NCBI GenBank assembly: GCA_026003255.1
Contig: BPGX01000001.1
Location: 372,001 to 436,000, forward strand
Source: Bacteroidia bacterium
Lineage (GTDB): Bacteria > Bacteroidota > Bacteroidia > B-17B0 > Aurantibacillaceae
Direction of reading: 5' to 3'
DNA length: 64,000 bases
The notes under the pieces were generated by a model. It was not told where the DNA came from and ran no database searches. It saw only the letters and a list, made by a program, of their open reading frames with translations. The stretch's first letter is position 1; each line of letters starts with the position of its first letter. A program made the translations under genes and the position numbers. Positions 47,323-56,720 of the stretch are shown here, piece by piece.

Positions 47323-47325
47323 TGA

Positions 47326-49752
47326 TTAAATCTTCACTTGTATTTGCACAAAATGTTGTCTTGGTGGGCGTACATCGCCGGGACGAGAAGAATATTCTTC
47401 ATTAAATACATTGTTTACAATATACGATACTTTTAGAGTTTTATTGATTTGAAAACCAATTCTTGCATCGTGAATCCAGTTGCCTTTTTTGCCACTCGCC
47501 ATTTCTTTGGCTCTATATTCTTTTAAGCCGGGCAATACATAAAAAATGGGCAAATCAAAACCGTATTCTTTGAAAATACTTTCGGTAAATCTTCTGTCAA
47601 TGTTTTCCATAAAACTTTGATAACGCGTACTCCATCCTACTGAAATAAATTTCCAATCGAATTGAACATCGTTTTTAAACAAATGTCTGTTTCTGTATTT
47701 TAATGTTTTAATGCCAGGTAGTCCAAGGGTATCTCTTTTAGGGTCGTATCCGAGCATAACAGGGTCAATGTAAGTATAACCTGAAAGTATTGTAACATTG
47801 ACAGGACCAATATTACCATTTCCCATTAATGTTGTTTCTATTCCTTGGATACGGGCGTTTCCTATATTTTGAGACATAAAGCCAGCATAAGGTAAATCGT
47901 TGAGCCAAAAACCAGTTGGTCCGTTCGGTGCATAGATATTAAAAACAAATTCTACCATGTTTCTAAATTCCATGTAGAAAGCGGAAATATCAAAGTATCC
48001 TTTCCAATCTTTAATCTTCAATGCTTGTTTGACGCCAATCTCTGCGCTGTATCCACGTTCTGGTTGCAACTTGTTATTCGGAAAAATTTTTAAACTGCTG
48101 ACACTGGTACTTACAAACTTTTCTGCTACACTTGGAAAGCGATACCCTTGACCATACGATGCTCTGATAAATGTATATTGAAAGAGTTGATAGTTTAGTC
48201 CTAATCTTAATACTGGTTGAAAAGGTAAATTACTTAATCGGGTTTTGATATTTTGAGTAGTAGTGGCATTCAACACAGGTAATTCGTCAATAGCAATTAC
48301 GCCTCTTGTAAAAGCCGTGTCTACTCTGTAAAATTCACCACGCAAGCCAGCAGAAACGTTTAACTTATCAAAGAATTTACCATCGTACTGAACATAACCT
48401 GCTGTGTTTTTTCCTGTGTGGCGACCATACAAGGAATCGGAATAAACTTGCTGATACATTACAACTGTACCTAATGTAAGTGATTGATTTAACCATCGTT
48501 TTTGATATTGTAATTCGCTATAATATAATTCCGCAGTGGCTTCCTGGTTTTTATCGTTTCGGTTTTGAGTAAGGTAATACCGGTTTCTGAAACTAATTTT
48601 GTGTGTTCCAAAGCCGTATACCAGAAAGGGGTCAATGTTAAACCGGTTATTGCTATATCTTTGGATGTCCTTTCCCTGCGGAATATAAACACTATCGGCA
48701 TTTTGCCATAAAAAAAACAAGCCACCTTTCGTATTCATCATGTTGGTATTCACGCCGGCAGATAGCCCCGGTAGTTTTTTGAAGTTGTATCGTATGTTGG
48801 TATTCAATCGCCCTCTGTCTTCTGTTTCTAAATAACGATAACCATCGTCGGAAAACATGTGGCCTCCCACTACTATATCCCAATTACCAATTTTTTCACC
48901 GTGGGCAAAATTCACACCTCTCTGCCATTGTGAAGTACCTTTCCACCATTTGTATGATAGGTTTCTTGGAGCATCGTAAGTACCCGTGAAAAGCGTAACA
49001 TGTGTGTAGGGCTTTGATTTGGCGTACATTGTGCGAAGGTTAATAACACCATTAAGCGCAGATGAACCGTATAATGAAGAAGCGGCGCCTTTAATAACTT
49101 CTACCTGTTCAGTAGTTTCAAGAGGTAAATAATTCCATTTAATATCATTAGCATCGGCGCTAATCATGGGCATTTCATCTACCAGCATCAATACTCTTGA
49201 CCCTGCCCCATAAGAAAATCCGCTACCTCCACGAATACTAATCTGACTATCATAAACATTCACACCAGGCACCTGATTCATGATTTGGTCTAATTGAGTG
49301 GTATTTTTATTTTCCATCAATGTTGGCTTTAATACATCCATGCTCACAGTAATATCTGTAATATTTTGTTCGTATTTGCCAGCTGAAACTACCACTTCGT
49401 CCAATAAAGTTTTATCTTTATTTAATATAATATTATGTAAAATACTGTCTTGTCCTTCCGGAATTTGAATTTGAGCTGTGTAAGTATTAAATCCTACGTA
49501 AGAACATTCTAATTGATATTTTTGTGAAGAAGATTCTTTAGGCATCTTAATTGAAAATTTTCCTTCAAAATCTGTGATGGTGTTATATTTTTTGTTGACG
49601 ACAATAATTGCTCCAACCACATCCTCATTGTCCGAATCTGTAACTTTACCGTAAATGATTTTATGTTTTGTTTGTGCTTTTAAGGAAGTATGGAAAAGCA
49701 CCATTGAAAAAAGGATATTTAAAAAAATAAAATTGGACTTTATGTAAAACAT
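47326..49752 (-). CDS. TonB-dependent outer-membrane receptor
   Basis: Starting at 49752 (MFYIKSNFIFLN), where a signal peptide ends LKAQ, the product is 808 residues; a start at 49806 would add a hydrophilic leader. The order is CarboxypepD_reg-like domain (about 30-110, KIIYGKVTDSDNEDVVGA), plug (about 115-240, with QVPGVNVYDSQISIRGGSGFSYG and EQVEVIKGAASSLYGSSALNGVINLRT) and 22-strand barrel ending RQHFVQIQVKI. It imports a nutrient with TonB energy. The ligand is unknown, and no SusD partner follows, which argues against a polysaccharide locus. Confidence 0.9.
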   Translation of the reverse strand: MFYIKSNFIFLNILFSMVLFHTSLKAQTKHKIIYGKVTDSDNEDVVGAIIVVNKKYNTITDFEGKFSIKMPKESSSQKYQLECSYVGFNTYTAQIQIPEGQDSILHNIILNKDKTLLDEVVVSAGKYEQNITDITVSMDVLKPTLMENKNTTQLDQIMNQVPGVNVYDSQISIRGGSGFSYGAGSRVLMLVDEMPMISADANDIKWNYLPLETTEQVEVIKGAASSLYGSSALNGVINLRTMYAKSKPYTHVTLFTGTYDAPRNLSYKWWKGTSQWQRGVNFAHGEKIGNWDIVVGGHMFSDDGYRYLETEDRGRLNTNIRYNFKKLPGLSAGVNTNMMNTKGGLFFLWQNADSVYIPQGKDIQRYSNNRFNIDPFLVYGFGTHKISFRNRYYLTQNRNDKNQEATAELYYSELQYQKRWLNQSLTLGTVVMYQQVYSDSLYGRHTGKNTAGYVQYDGKFFDKLNVSAGLRGEFYRVDTAFTRGVIAIDELPVLNATTTQNIKTRLSNLPFQPVLRLGLNYQLFQYTFIRASYGQGYRFPSVAEKFVSTSVSSLKIFPNNKLQPERGYSAEIGVKQALKIKDWKGYFDISAFYMEFRNMVEFVFNIYAPNGPTGFWLNDLPYAGFMSQNIGNARIQGIETTLMGNGNIGPVNVTILSGYTYIDPVMLGYDPKRDTLGLPGIKTLKYRNRHLFKNDVQFDWKFISVGWSTRYQSFMENIDRRFTESIFKEYGFDLPIFYVLPGLKEYRAKEMASGKKGNWIHDARIGFQINKTLKVSYIVNNVFNEEYSSRPGDVRPPRQHFVQIQVKI

Positions 49753-49921
49753 AGTGTAAAAATTTGATTTTGGATAAAATGAATAAAAATGATAATTATT
49801 GGACATAGTTTTCTTTGAGCGGAAACTTAACGAAAAATTAGCATTCTTAAAATTGTTCCTTTAAAGTGTTTAATTTTTTGAAGTAATTTTGTTGTTTGAA
49901 AAATTCTATAACATAAATAAA

Positions 49922-51052
49922 ATGAATACGGGCAGTGGCTCTATAACACCAGAACAGTTTTACACATTAGCTTTAAGTCAGATTAAAAATGTAGGTAGTG
50001 TCATTGGGAAAAATTTGATTGCAGCATTTGGAAGTGCTGAAAGTATTTTTAAATCTAAAAAACATCAATTAGTAAAAGTGCCCGGAGTTGGTGAGGTTAT
50101 TGCCAATGAGATATTGAAGTCAAAAGATGAGGCATTGAAATTTGCTGAACAAGAATGTAAAAAAATTGAACAATATAAACTTTCGATTTGTTGTTATGCT
50201 GATGAAAACTATCCTACACGATTAAAGTTTTACAACGATAGTCCATTAGTGTTTTATTATTCAGGAGAAACTGTCTGGAATGCAGAGAAAACGGTTGCTA
50301 TTGTGGGTACAAGAAAACCAACAATATACGGAAAAGATTTGGTTATTAAATTTATAGAAGGAATTCGTCAAACAAATGCTGTTATTGTCAGTGGATTGGC
50401 TTATGGTATTGATGCTATTGCTCATCAGGAAGCATTGAATAATGGCTTAAAAACAATTGCTGTTTTAGGCAATGGCTTGCCAGATATTTATCCTGCTTCG
50501 CATACTTCATTGGCAAAAGAAATAATTGAAAATGGAGCGGTTTTGTCGGAATATCCCATAAAATCTGAACCAGATGCGATAAATTTTCCAAAAAGAAATA
50601 GAATAGTTGCGGCATTGTCGGATGCTGTTGTAGTGGTAGAAAGTAAAGTGGAAGGAGGAAGTATGATTACAGCAAGTATTGCTAATTCTTACAATAAAGA
50701 TGTTTTTGCATTTCCTGGAAGAGCAAATGATTTGTATAGCAGTGGTTGTAATGCATTGATAAAATTAAACAAAGCTCAAATGATTGAAAGTGCGGATGAC
50801 TTTTTGTATTTTATGAATTGGGTAAAGGATGATAAAAAAGCACAAAATACAACACCATCTTTACCTATTGCGTTATCACCAGAGCAGGAAAAAATCATAA
50901 ATCTATTGAGAGAAAAAAATAAGTTGCATATTGATGAGATTAGTTATTATTCAGAACTTCCGGGTAGTCAATTATCCATGATATTGCTGGAAATGGAAAT
51001 GAATAACTGGATCAGGGCTCTTCCCGGAAAAATGTATGAGGTGAGTATTTAG
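49922..51052 (+). CDS. dprA: DNA-processing protein DprA
   Basis: Starting at the ATG at 49922 the product is 376 residues; a TTG at 49889 would add 11 residues. An N-terminal SAM-like helix-hairpin-helix part (about 20-65, with LVKVPGVGEVIANEIL) is followed by the Rossmann DprA domain (about 110-295, GTRKPTIYGKDLV, SGLAYGIDAIAHQEAL and SYNKDVFAFPGRANDLYSSGCN) and a winged-helix C-terminus. DprA loads RecA onto incoming single-stranded DNA. The stop is followed at once by a heptamer repeat array. Confidence 0.93.
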   Translation: MNTGSGSITPEQFYTLALSQIKNVGSVIGKNLIAAFGSAESIFKSKKHQLVKVPGVGEVIANEILKSKDEALKFAEQECKKIEQYKLSICCYADENYPTRLKFYNDSPLVFYYSGETVWNAEKTVAIVGTRKPTIYGKDLVIKFIEGIRQTNAVIVSGLAYGIDAIAHQEALNNGLKTIAVLGNGLPDIYPASHTSLAKEIIENGAVLSEYPIKSEPDAINFPKRNRIVAALSDAVVVVESKVEGGSMITASIANSYNKDVFAFPGRANDLYSSGCNALIKLNKAQMIESADDFLYFMNWVKDDKKAQNTTPSLPIALSPEQEKIINLLREKNKLHIDEISYYSELPGSQLSMILLEMEMNNWIRALPGKMYEVSI

Positions 51053-51273
51053 TGAAGAGTTGTGAGTGATGAGTGTTGAGTTAGGAGTTGTGAGTTAAGA
51101 GTGATGAGTTTTTTGGATGCAATGGAACACAGATGACGCAGATTATTACTGATGGTCGCGGATTTTGGTGGTGAATTTTTTATTTAAAGAGATTGTTCTA
51201 TGTGTTCTATGTTGTAATTTCTATGTGCCTATGTGGTTTATATAGTTATGAGTTAGGAAAGATGAGTTAAGAA
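51052..51273 (+). repeat. heptamer TGAGTTR tandem repeat and decayed palindromes after dprA
   Basis: About eight heptamers (TGAGTTR/TGATGAGT-like) run from 51052 to 51110, directly at the dprA stop, and a second group lies at 51243-51273. Between them are short direct repeats (CTATGTGTTCTATGTTG and CTATGTGCCTATGTGG, about 51198-51235) and GGAACACAGATGACGCAGAT, which look like remains of the ACACAGATnnCACAGAT-type palindromes common in Bacteroidota. No gene is seen in this gap. Confidence 0.6.
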
Positions 51274-51302
51274 CAATTTATATTTATGGGTTGAATTTTA
51301 CT

Positions 51303-51310
51303 TATTTTTG
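51303..51310 (+). promoter_or_regulatory. -7 box of the ABC-2 permease gene
   Basis: TATTTTTG ends seven bases before the ATG at 51318, so the leader would be near zero. No TTTG is found 19-21 bases upstream. Confidence 0.3.
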
Positions 51311-51317
51311 TGCGCGT

Positions 51318-52655
51318 ATGAAAAAGATAGTACTGGTTATTGGTTTTGAAATTAAAAGAAAAGTTACAAATAAGGTTTTTATTTTAATGACCTTTTTAAC
51401 GCCTTTGATTATTGCGGGATTTGTGGCTTTGATGTTCTGGTTGAGCATGGAAGAAGAAACCGAATATAATGTACTGGTAGCCGATGAATCGCAATTTTTT
51501 ATTGGCAAACTTCAGGGGAATAATTATGCTACATTTTTGTATTCTAATATTTCACTCAATAAATGTTTAGATAAATTAAATCAGGAAGATGTGGATGTGG
51601 TGCTCTATATTCCTCACAATATTATAGAAGGTGCCGGCGGAACGGTAAAAGTATTTTATAAAAAAACACCGGGACTGGCATTTCAAACTATGATTAAATC
51701 ACAATTAGAAAAACTTTTATTTGAACATAAATTATTAGCTAATAACATCAATCCTTCCACTATTAGCAGTGCCAGACAAAATGTACGCATTGTTACTGAA
51801 AAGGTAAATGAAAAAGGAGAACATGCAGAACAAATCACAGCATTCAATAGTTTATTGGGTTTTTTATCGGCATTTTTGATGTTTATGTTTATCACGATGT
51901 ATGGTATGATGCTTTTCAAGAGCGTTATTGAAGAAAAAACAAATAGAGTAGTGGAAGTGATTGTTTCGTCCATTCGTCCGTTTCAGTTATTGATGGGGAA
52001 AATTTTGGGGATTGCTATTTTAGGAATAGGGCAATTTATCGTAATGAGTATCATGACTTTTGTTTTAGTGAGTGTTATCTCGGTTACTTTGATGAGTGGT
52101 GTTCGTGAAGATTATCAGAAGTTTTTAAAGCAACAAAAAGAAGTATATGAAAAAGGAGTGGAAGTAAATTTCAATCAACTGGAAAATTTTCAAGGCGAAT
52201 TGGAAGCATTTGAATTACTGAAACAAATTGATAAATTAAACTTTTTTGAAATTACTATTTGTTTTATTTTGTATTTCATAGGCGGTTATTTGTTTTATAG
52301 TGCTATGTTGGCGGCATTAGGAAGTGCAGCCGATGCCGAAACCGATGCCCAGCAATTTACATTGCCTGTAACATTGTTTTTAATGGTTGGATATTTTATT
52401 GCAGCAAAAATGATGACGAATCCTGACACATCACTTTCATACTGGACTTCTTTTATTCCATTCACGTCCCCAATTGTAATGATGGCAAGATTGCCTTTTG
52501 GAGTGCCACTTTGGGAGTTAATACTATCTATTGGATTATTGTATCTTTCGTTTTTTCTGATGACAAAACTTTCAGCCAAAATTTATCGCACAGGTATTTT
52601 AATGTATGGTAAAAAAGCCAGCTGGAAGGAGATATTCAGATGGATGTTTAGTTAG
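51318..52655 (+). CDS. ABC-2 type transporter permease
   Basis: The ATG at 51318 (MKKIVLVIGFEIKRKVTNKVFI) gives 445 residues; an earlier start at 51291 is less likely. It has one N-terminal helix, a large soluble loop (about 45-180) and five further helices (from about 185 to 430), with EEKTNRVVEVIVSSIRPFQLLMGKILG. This is the NatB/YhaP-like Na+ or drug exporter permease family. No ATPase gene is adjacent, so it must pair with one elsewhere or depend on an unlinked partner. Confidence 0.82.
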   Translation: MKKIVLVIGFEIKRKVTNKVFILMTFLTPLIIAGFVALMFWLSMEEETEYNVLVADESQFFIGKLQGNNYATFLYSNISLNKCLDKLNQEDVDVVLYIPHNIIEGAGGTVKVFYKKTPGLAFQTMIKSQLEKLLFEHKLLANNINPSTISSARQNVRIVTEKVNEKGEHAEQITAFNSLLGFLSAFLMFMFITMYGMMLFKSVIEEKTNRVVEVIVSSIRPFQLLMGKILGIAILGIGQFIVMSIMTFVLVSVISVTLMSGVREDYQKFLKQQKEVYEKGVEVNFNQLENFQGELEAFELLKQIDKLNFFEITICFILYFIGGYLFYSAMLAALGSAADAETDAQQFTLPVTLFLMVGYFIAAKMMTNPDTSLSYWTSFIPFTSPIVMMARLPFGVPLWELILSIGLLYLSFFLMTKLSAKIYRTGILMYGKKASWKEIFRWMFS

Positions 52656-52737
52656 TATTTTTCTGACAACAGTTGACCTTGTTTCACAATTTGCAGAATC
52701 GTAAAAAAAAACGCTATTTTGCATAAAATTTACTGCT

Positions 52738-53946
52738 ATGCCAGGCACTGAAAAATTTGGTAAAGAAGAATTAAAAGAAGTGATGGATGTGATGAACACT
52801 GGTATTTTGTTTCGTTACAATCATGAAGTACAGCGAAATAATATCTGGAAAGCCAGAGAATTTGAAGAGGAAGTAAAAAAAATAACCGGTGCAAAATATG
52901 CTCTTGCTGTGAGTAGTGGTTCTGCGGGCATTTTAGCAGCATTGGCTGCATCGGGCGTAGGATATGGTGATGAAGTGATTGTTCCGCCATTTACTTTTGC
53001 TGCGACGATTGAAGCGGTATTGTTTTTAGGTGCGATTCCAGTATTTGCTGAAATTGATGAGACATTATGTTTGAGTGCAGAAGGGATTGAGAAGGCGATT
53101 ACTCCGAAAACAAAAGCCGTTTGTTTGGTACACATGTGCGGTGGAATGGCGGATATGGATAGTATTTTAGATGTGGTTAAAAAACATAATTTATTGTTAG
53201 TAGAAGATGCAGGCCAGGCCTTTGCGGCTTCATACAAAGGAACTTATACAGGACTTTTTGGTAAAGCGGGCAGTTATTCCTTTGACTTTTTTAAAATTGC
53301 TACAGCTGGCGAAGGCGGTGTGTTCGTTACAAATGATGAACATACTTACAAGATGGCTGAATATTTCTGTGACCACGGGCATAATCACGAGGGGAATAAT
53401 CGTGGAATGGAGCAACATCCTATTGTAGGGTTTAATTTTAGAATCAGTGAGTTGCATGCTGCTGTTGGATTAGCACAAACCAGAAGGGTTCCAGAAATTA
53501 AAACCATCAATCAAAAAAATAAAAGATACTTACAAAATCTGATTAAGAATGAAGTGAAAGAAATTGAATTTTCTCGTTTACCGGATGAAAGTGGCGACTC
53601 TGCAACCTTTTTAAATTTAATGTTACCTAATACTGAATTGGCTCAATCTTTTGTGGATCTTTTGAATCAAAAAGGTACTGGTGGTTTTAATTATTGGTAT
53701 ACTAACATGTATCATTTTATCAATCAATGGGATCATATTAAAAATTTGAGATTCCCAAATAAAATGGCTATCCATTATTTACCAATACCGCAGGATTATA
53801 ACAATTTGCAATTACCAAAATCTCAAGAGGTTATTGGACGGCTTGTATCTTTTGGTATTCGTGTGAGTTGGACAGAAGAAGAGATGAATAAATTGGCAAG
53901 GGAAATTATTAATGCATTAAAGCAAGTGTTAGTAAAAGTAAAATGA
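52738..53946 (+). CDS. kdnA: 8-amino-3,8-dideoxy-manno-octulosonate transaminase (KdnA)
   Basis: The 402-residue protein is a PLP-dependent DegT/DnrJ/EryC1/StrS aminotransferase. The active-site Lys is in SYSFDFFKIATAGEGG (Lys186), with VPPFTFAATIEA and VEDAGQAFAASYKG upstream. From memory of Shewanella KdnA, features such as RYNHEVQRNNIWKAREFE, PVFAEIDETLCLSAEGIE and CDHGHNHEGNNRG match that subfamily. KdnA aminates the 8-aldehyde of Kdo made by KdnB, giving Kdo8N, which modifies LPS. The kdnB gene follows eight bases later, which supports the call. Confidence 0.85.
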   Translation: MPGTEKFGKEELKEVMDVMNTGILFRYNHEVQRNNIWKAREFEEEVKKITGAKYALAVSSGSAGILAALAASGVGYGDEVIVPPFTFAATIEAVLFLGAIPVFAEIDETLCLSAEGIEKAITPKTKAVCLVHMCGGMADMDSILDVVKKHNLLLVEDAGQAFAASYKGTYTGLFGKAGSYSFDFFKIATAGEGGVFVTNDEHTYKMAEYFCDHGHNHEGNNRGMEQHPIVGFNFRISELHAAVGLAQTRRVPEIKTINQKNKRYLQNLIKNEVKEIEFSRLPDESGDSATFLNLMLPNTELAQSFVDLLNQKGTGGFNYWYTNMYHFINQWDHIKNLRFPNKMAIHYLPIPQDYNNLQLPKSQEVIGRLVSFGIRVSWTEEEMNKLAREIINALKQVLVKVK

Positions 53947-53953
53947 ACTTTGT

Positions 53954-55036
53954 ATGCAACATAAGAACTTTAAAAATATTGATAAGGTTGTTTTTGGTAG
54001 AGGGGCGTTTCATCAATTGTCTGAGATAATTGAGCCAATTAGAAAAGAAAACAATCATTATTTTGTTTATATTGTTGATAATTACTTCAAAGATAAGCCA
54101 CTTTCAAATCAATTACAGAATAAGCCGGAAGATTTAATTTATTTCATTGATGTGGATCCACACGAACCAACAACGGAACAGGTGGATACCCTGCGGGATG
54201 AGATCTTACAAAAGAAAGGATTGCCTTCTGGAGTCATTGGAATAGGCGGCGGAAGTATTATGGACATTGCTAAAGCACTGTCTTTAATGCTCACAAACGA
54301 AGGTTCGTCTACACAATATCAAGGGCTTAATCTGGTTAAGAAACCGGGTGTTTATCATCTCGGAGTGCCTACTATTTCTGGTACAGGGGCAGAAGTGAGT
54401 ATGACTGCTGTTTTAACCGGACCCGAAAAAAAGTTAGGATTAAAATGCGATTACACTGTTTTTAATCAGGTGATATTAGATCCTGAGTTAATTGCTACTG
54501 TTCCAAAAGATAAATGGTTTTATACCGGAATGGATACTTATATTCATTGCATTGAAAGTGAAAATGGAATAAAGAAAAATGCATTTAGTACGGCATACGC
54601 ACAAACGGCCTTGAAATTGTGCAGGGAAGTTTACTTAGAAGAAGGAAGTGGACAAAAGCCAGAAAATGATGACAAATTAATGGTAGCATCCTTAATGGGC
54701 GGTTTGAGTTTGACTTACAGTGAAGTAGGTGTTTGTCATGCATTAAGTTATGGTTTATCTAAAATTTTAGGTTATCGTCATTGTTATGCTAATTGTGTAA
54801 TATTTCAACATTTAGAAGATATTTATCCAGAAGGCGTAAAAGATTTCAAAAAAATGATCGAAAAAAATCAAATTGAGTTGCCACAAGAATTAAGTAAAGA
54901 GTGGGACGATGCAACTATAACAGCCATGGCAACAGTATCTTACAACTTACCATTTATGTGGCATCATGCTTTTGGTGATAATTATCAACAAATTGCTACA
55001 TTGGATTATATTAAATCCCTCTTCAAACGATTATAG
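53954..55036 (+). CDS. kdnB: 3-deoxy-alpha-D-manno-octulosonate 8-oxidase (KdnB)
   Basis: The 360-residue protein is an iron-containing alcohol dehydrogenase of the KdnB subfamily. It has GVIGIGGGSIMDIAKALSLMLTN, GVPTISGTGAEVSMTAVLTGPEKKLGLKCDYTVF and WFYTGMDTYIHCIES, which agree with the Shewanella KdnB sequence I recall. The metal histidines are likely in YIHCIES and VCHALSYG. The enzyme oxidises C8 of Kdo to the aldehyde with NAD+. It is directly coupled to kdnA. A gene nine bases downstream encodes a lipoprotein that does not obviously belong to the pathway. Confidence 0.85.
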   Translation: MQHKNFKNIDKVVFGRGAFHQLSEIIEPIRKENNHYFVYIVDNYFKDKPLSNQLQNKPEDLIYFIDVDPHEPTTEQVDTLRDEILQKKGLPSGVIGIGGGSIMDIAKALSLMLTNEGSSTQYQGLNLVKKPGVYHLGVPTISGTGAEVSMTAVLTGPEKKLGLKCDYTVFNQVILDPELIATVPKDKWFYTGMDTYIHCIESENGIKKNAFSTAYAQTALKLCREVYLEEGSGQKPENDDKLMVASLMGGLSLTYSEVGVCHALSYGLSKILGYRHCYANCVIFQHLEDIYPEGVKDFKKMIEKNQIELPQELSKEWDDATITAMATVSYNLPFMWHHAFGDNYQQIATLDYIKSLFKRL

Positions 55037-55045
55037 ATTTTATTT

Positions 55046-55663
55046 ATGAAAAAAATTTTTTATATAAGTTTTGTTTATTTGTTGATTTGTCTATTTGCTT
55101 GTAATAATTCAAAAGAATCCTCTAATAAAAATACCGATAAAGAAGAAATTAATAAAGATTTATTAAATACTCCACCAATAGATGATGGAATAAATCTCAC
55201 GAACGACACAAACTATAAGGGTATCATGGCTATACCAGAGCAAATGGCATTATGTATTTTAGATTCTGCATCATCGAGAGAGGCATCCAAAAAGATGGAA
55301 GAAAATTATAATAAAATTTTGAAAGATGTTGAATATCTGAATGTGCGTGTTGCCGATCAACCTGGTTGTATTTTTTATTCTTCTTCACCTGAAAAGATTG
55401 TTTTTGAAACATTTATGATTTTAAAAGATAAACCCAGAAAAGTGCCAAAGTATTCAAAGCCGATCATTTTAGAGGCAACATTAGGACTTTTGTATGATCA
55501 TTATGGTACTTTTAATACCATTCATCAAAGTTATATTAAAATAGAAAACATTTTGAAAACATCTGGTTACAAACAAGTGGGACCCACTCGTGAAATTTAT
55601 ATACTAAATGAAGATACTTCCAGATGGCGCACAAGAATTATTGTACCTATTGCAAAAAAATAA
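55046..55663 (+). CDS. lipoprotein with GyrI-like effector-binding domain
   Basis: The 205-residue protein has a lipobox (LFACNNSK, Cys19), a Lys/Asp/Asn-rich linker and a GyrI-like fold in the second half. The signature is the pattern YDHYGTFNTIHQSYIKIENIL and GPTREIYILNEDTSRWRTRIIVPI near the end. Such domains usually bind small molecules inside cytosolic regulators. A lipid-anchored version facing the periplasm or surface is less usual. No ligand can be predicted. It follows kdnB by nine bases and may be co-transcribed. Confidence 0.65.
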   Translation: MKKIFYISFVYLLICLFACNNSKESSNKNTDKEEINKDLLNTPPIDDGINLTNDTNYKGIMAIPEQMALCILDSASSREASKKMEENYNKILKDVEYLNVRVADQPGCIFYSSSPEKIVFETFMILKDKPRKVPKYSKPIILEATLGLLYDHYGTFNTIHQSYIKIENILKTSGYKQVGPTREIYILNEDTSRWRTRIIVPIAKK

Positions 55664-55667
55664 AAAG

Positions 55668-56720
55668 TTATTTCAAAAATCTAGTCACATTTATTTCATC
55701 ATCAATACATTTCCCATTAAAAATAGCTTCTGCAAGTATTTTTGAACAATAGGGCGACAACATAATTCCTTTTGTTCCAAGTCCATTGAAAATCCATAAA
55801 TTTTTATATTCTGGATGATGTCCTAAAATCGGTCGTCTATCGGCTGCTGGTCTTACACCTGCATAATGGCCAATCACTTCATAATCTACATCAAATAATT
55901 CTTCAAATTCTTTTAAGAATTTCTGCTTAACTCCTTCTGTAGGTTCATCATTCAGATTTTCCCAATCATAATTTGAACCAATCAGATATTTATGATGTCC
56001 ATTTGGTATAATGCTAATGTGTTTGTGTAAAATAGTATTTTCAGGCAGTATGTTATTCTTTGTTTCAATTTCAATAATTTCTCCTTTTGCAGGTTTTAAA
56101 GGAACAAACGAAAAAAAAGGATTGTCTTTTACCTTGTATCCTTCACAAAATACAATGTGTTTTGCACGGATTGAATCGTACTCAATTTGATTTTCTTTGA
56201 TGTATAATAAATCAGGATAAAAAAAACTTTCAATAAACCAGTTTTGATTTTCAAAGAACTTAATAGAATAATAAATGTATTCTGAAGTATTCAAGCGTCC
56301 GCATTGTATGACTTCTCCTACTTTGATATCTTTTTTTAATCCAGAGTGATATTGATTTTCAAAGGTCTGTATAGAATTTAAAAATCTTGGATACATCTCT
56401 GCTTTTTGAATCCACAATTTTTCTTCATCATGAGAATTTAAAACATGCCAGATTTTCAAATTCTGAATTAAATTTTTTTGTAGAAGATTTTCTATTCTGT
56501 TGTAGAAACGATAAAGTTCATTAATCAAAAGCGAAGCGTTCCATGTAGTGGTAATGCGTTTAAAAACAATAGGATTCCAAACTCCGGGTGCAATAAGGGA
56601 TGATTGAGATAACTTTGGTTGGCTGATAATAACAAAAGATATATTTCTGTGATAGAATTCCCAGGCAAGATTAATTCCAGCAATTCCGCTGCCTACAATA
56701 ATTACATCAACGTTTTTCAT
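55668..56720 (-). CDS. FAD-dependent oxidoreductase (DAO/glycine-oxidase-like)
   Basis: The 350-residue protein has the dinucleotide motif VIIVGSGIAGINLAWEF at residues 6-22. The C-terminal YAGVRPAADRRPILGHHPEYKNLWIFNGLGTKGIMLSP is typical for the DAO family, such as ThiO and MnmC-type enzymes. It oxidises an amine or amino acid in the cytosol; the substrate is not known. The start overlaps the stop of the HD gene by four bases (ATGA), so the two are coupled. Confidence 0.85.
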   Translation of the reverse strand: MKNVDVIIVGSGIAGINLAWEFYHRNISFVIISQPKLSQSSLIAPGVWNPIVFKRITTTWNASLLINELYRFYNRIENLLQKNLIQNLKIWHVLNSHDEEKLWIQKAEMYPRFLNSIQTFENQYHSGLKKDIKVGEVIQCGRLNTSEYIYYSIKFFENQNWFIESFFYPDLLYIKENQIEYDSIRAKHIVFCEGYKVKDNPFFSFVPLKPAKGEIIEIETKNNILPENTILHKHISIIPNGHHKYLIGSNYDWENLNDEPTEGVKQKFLKEFEELFDVDYEVIGHYAGVRPAADRRPILGHHPEYKNLWIFNGLGTKGIMLSPYCSKILAEAIFNGKCIDDEINVTRFLK

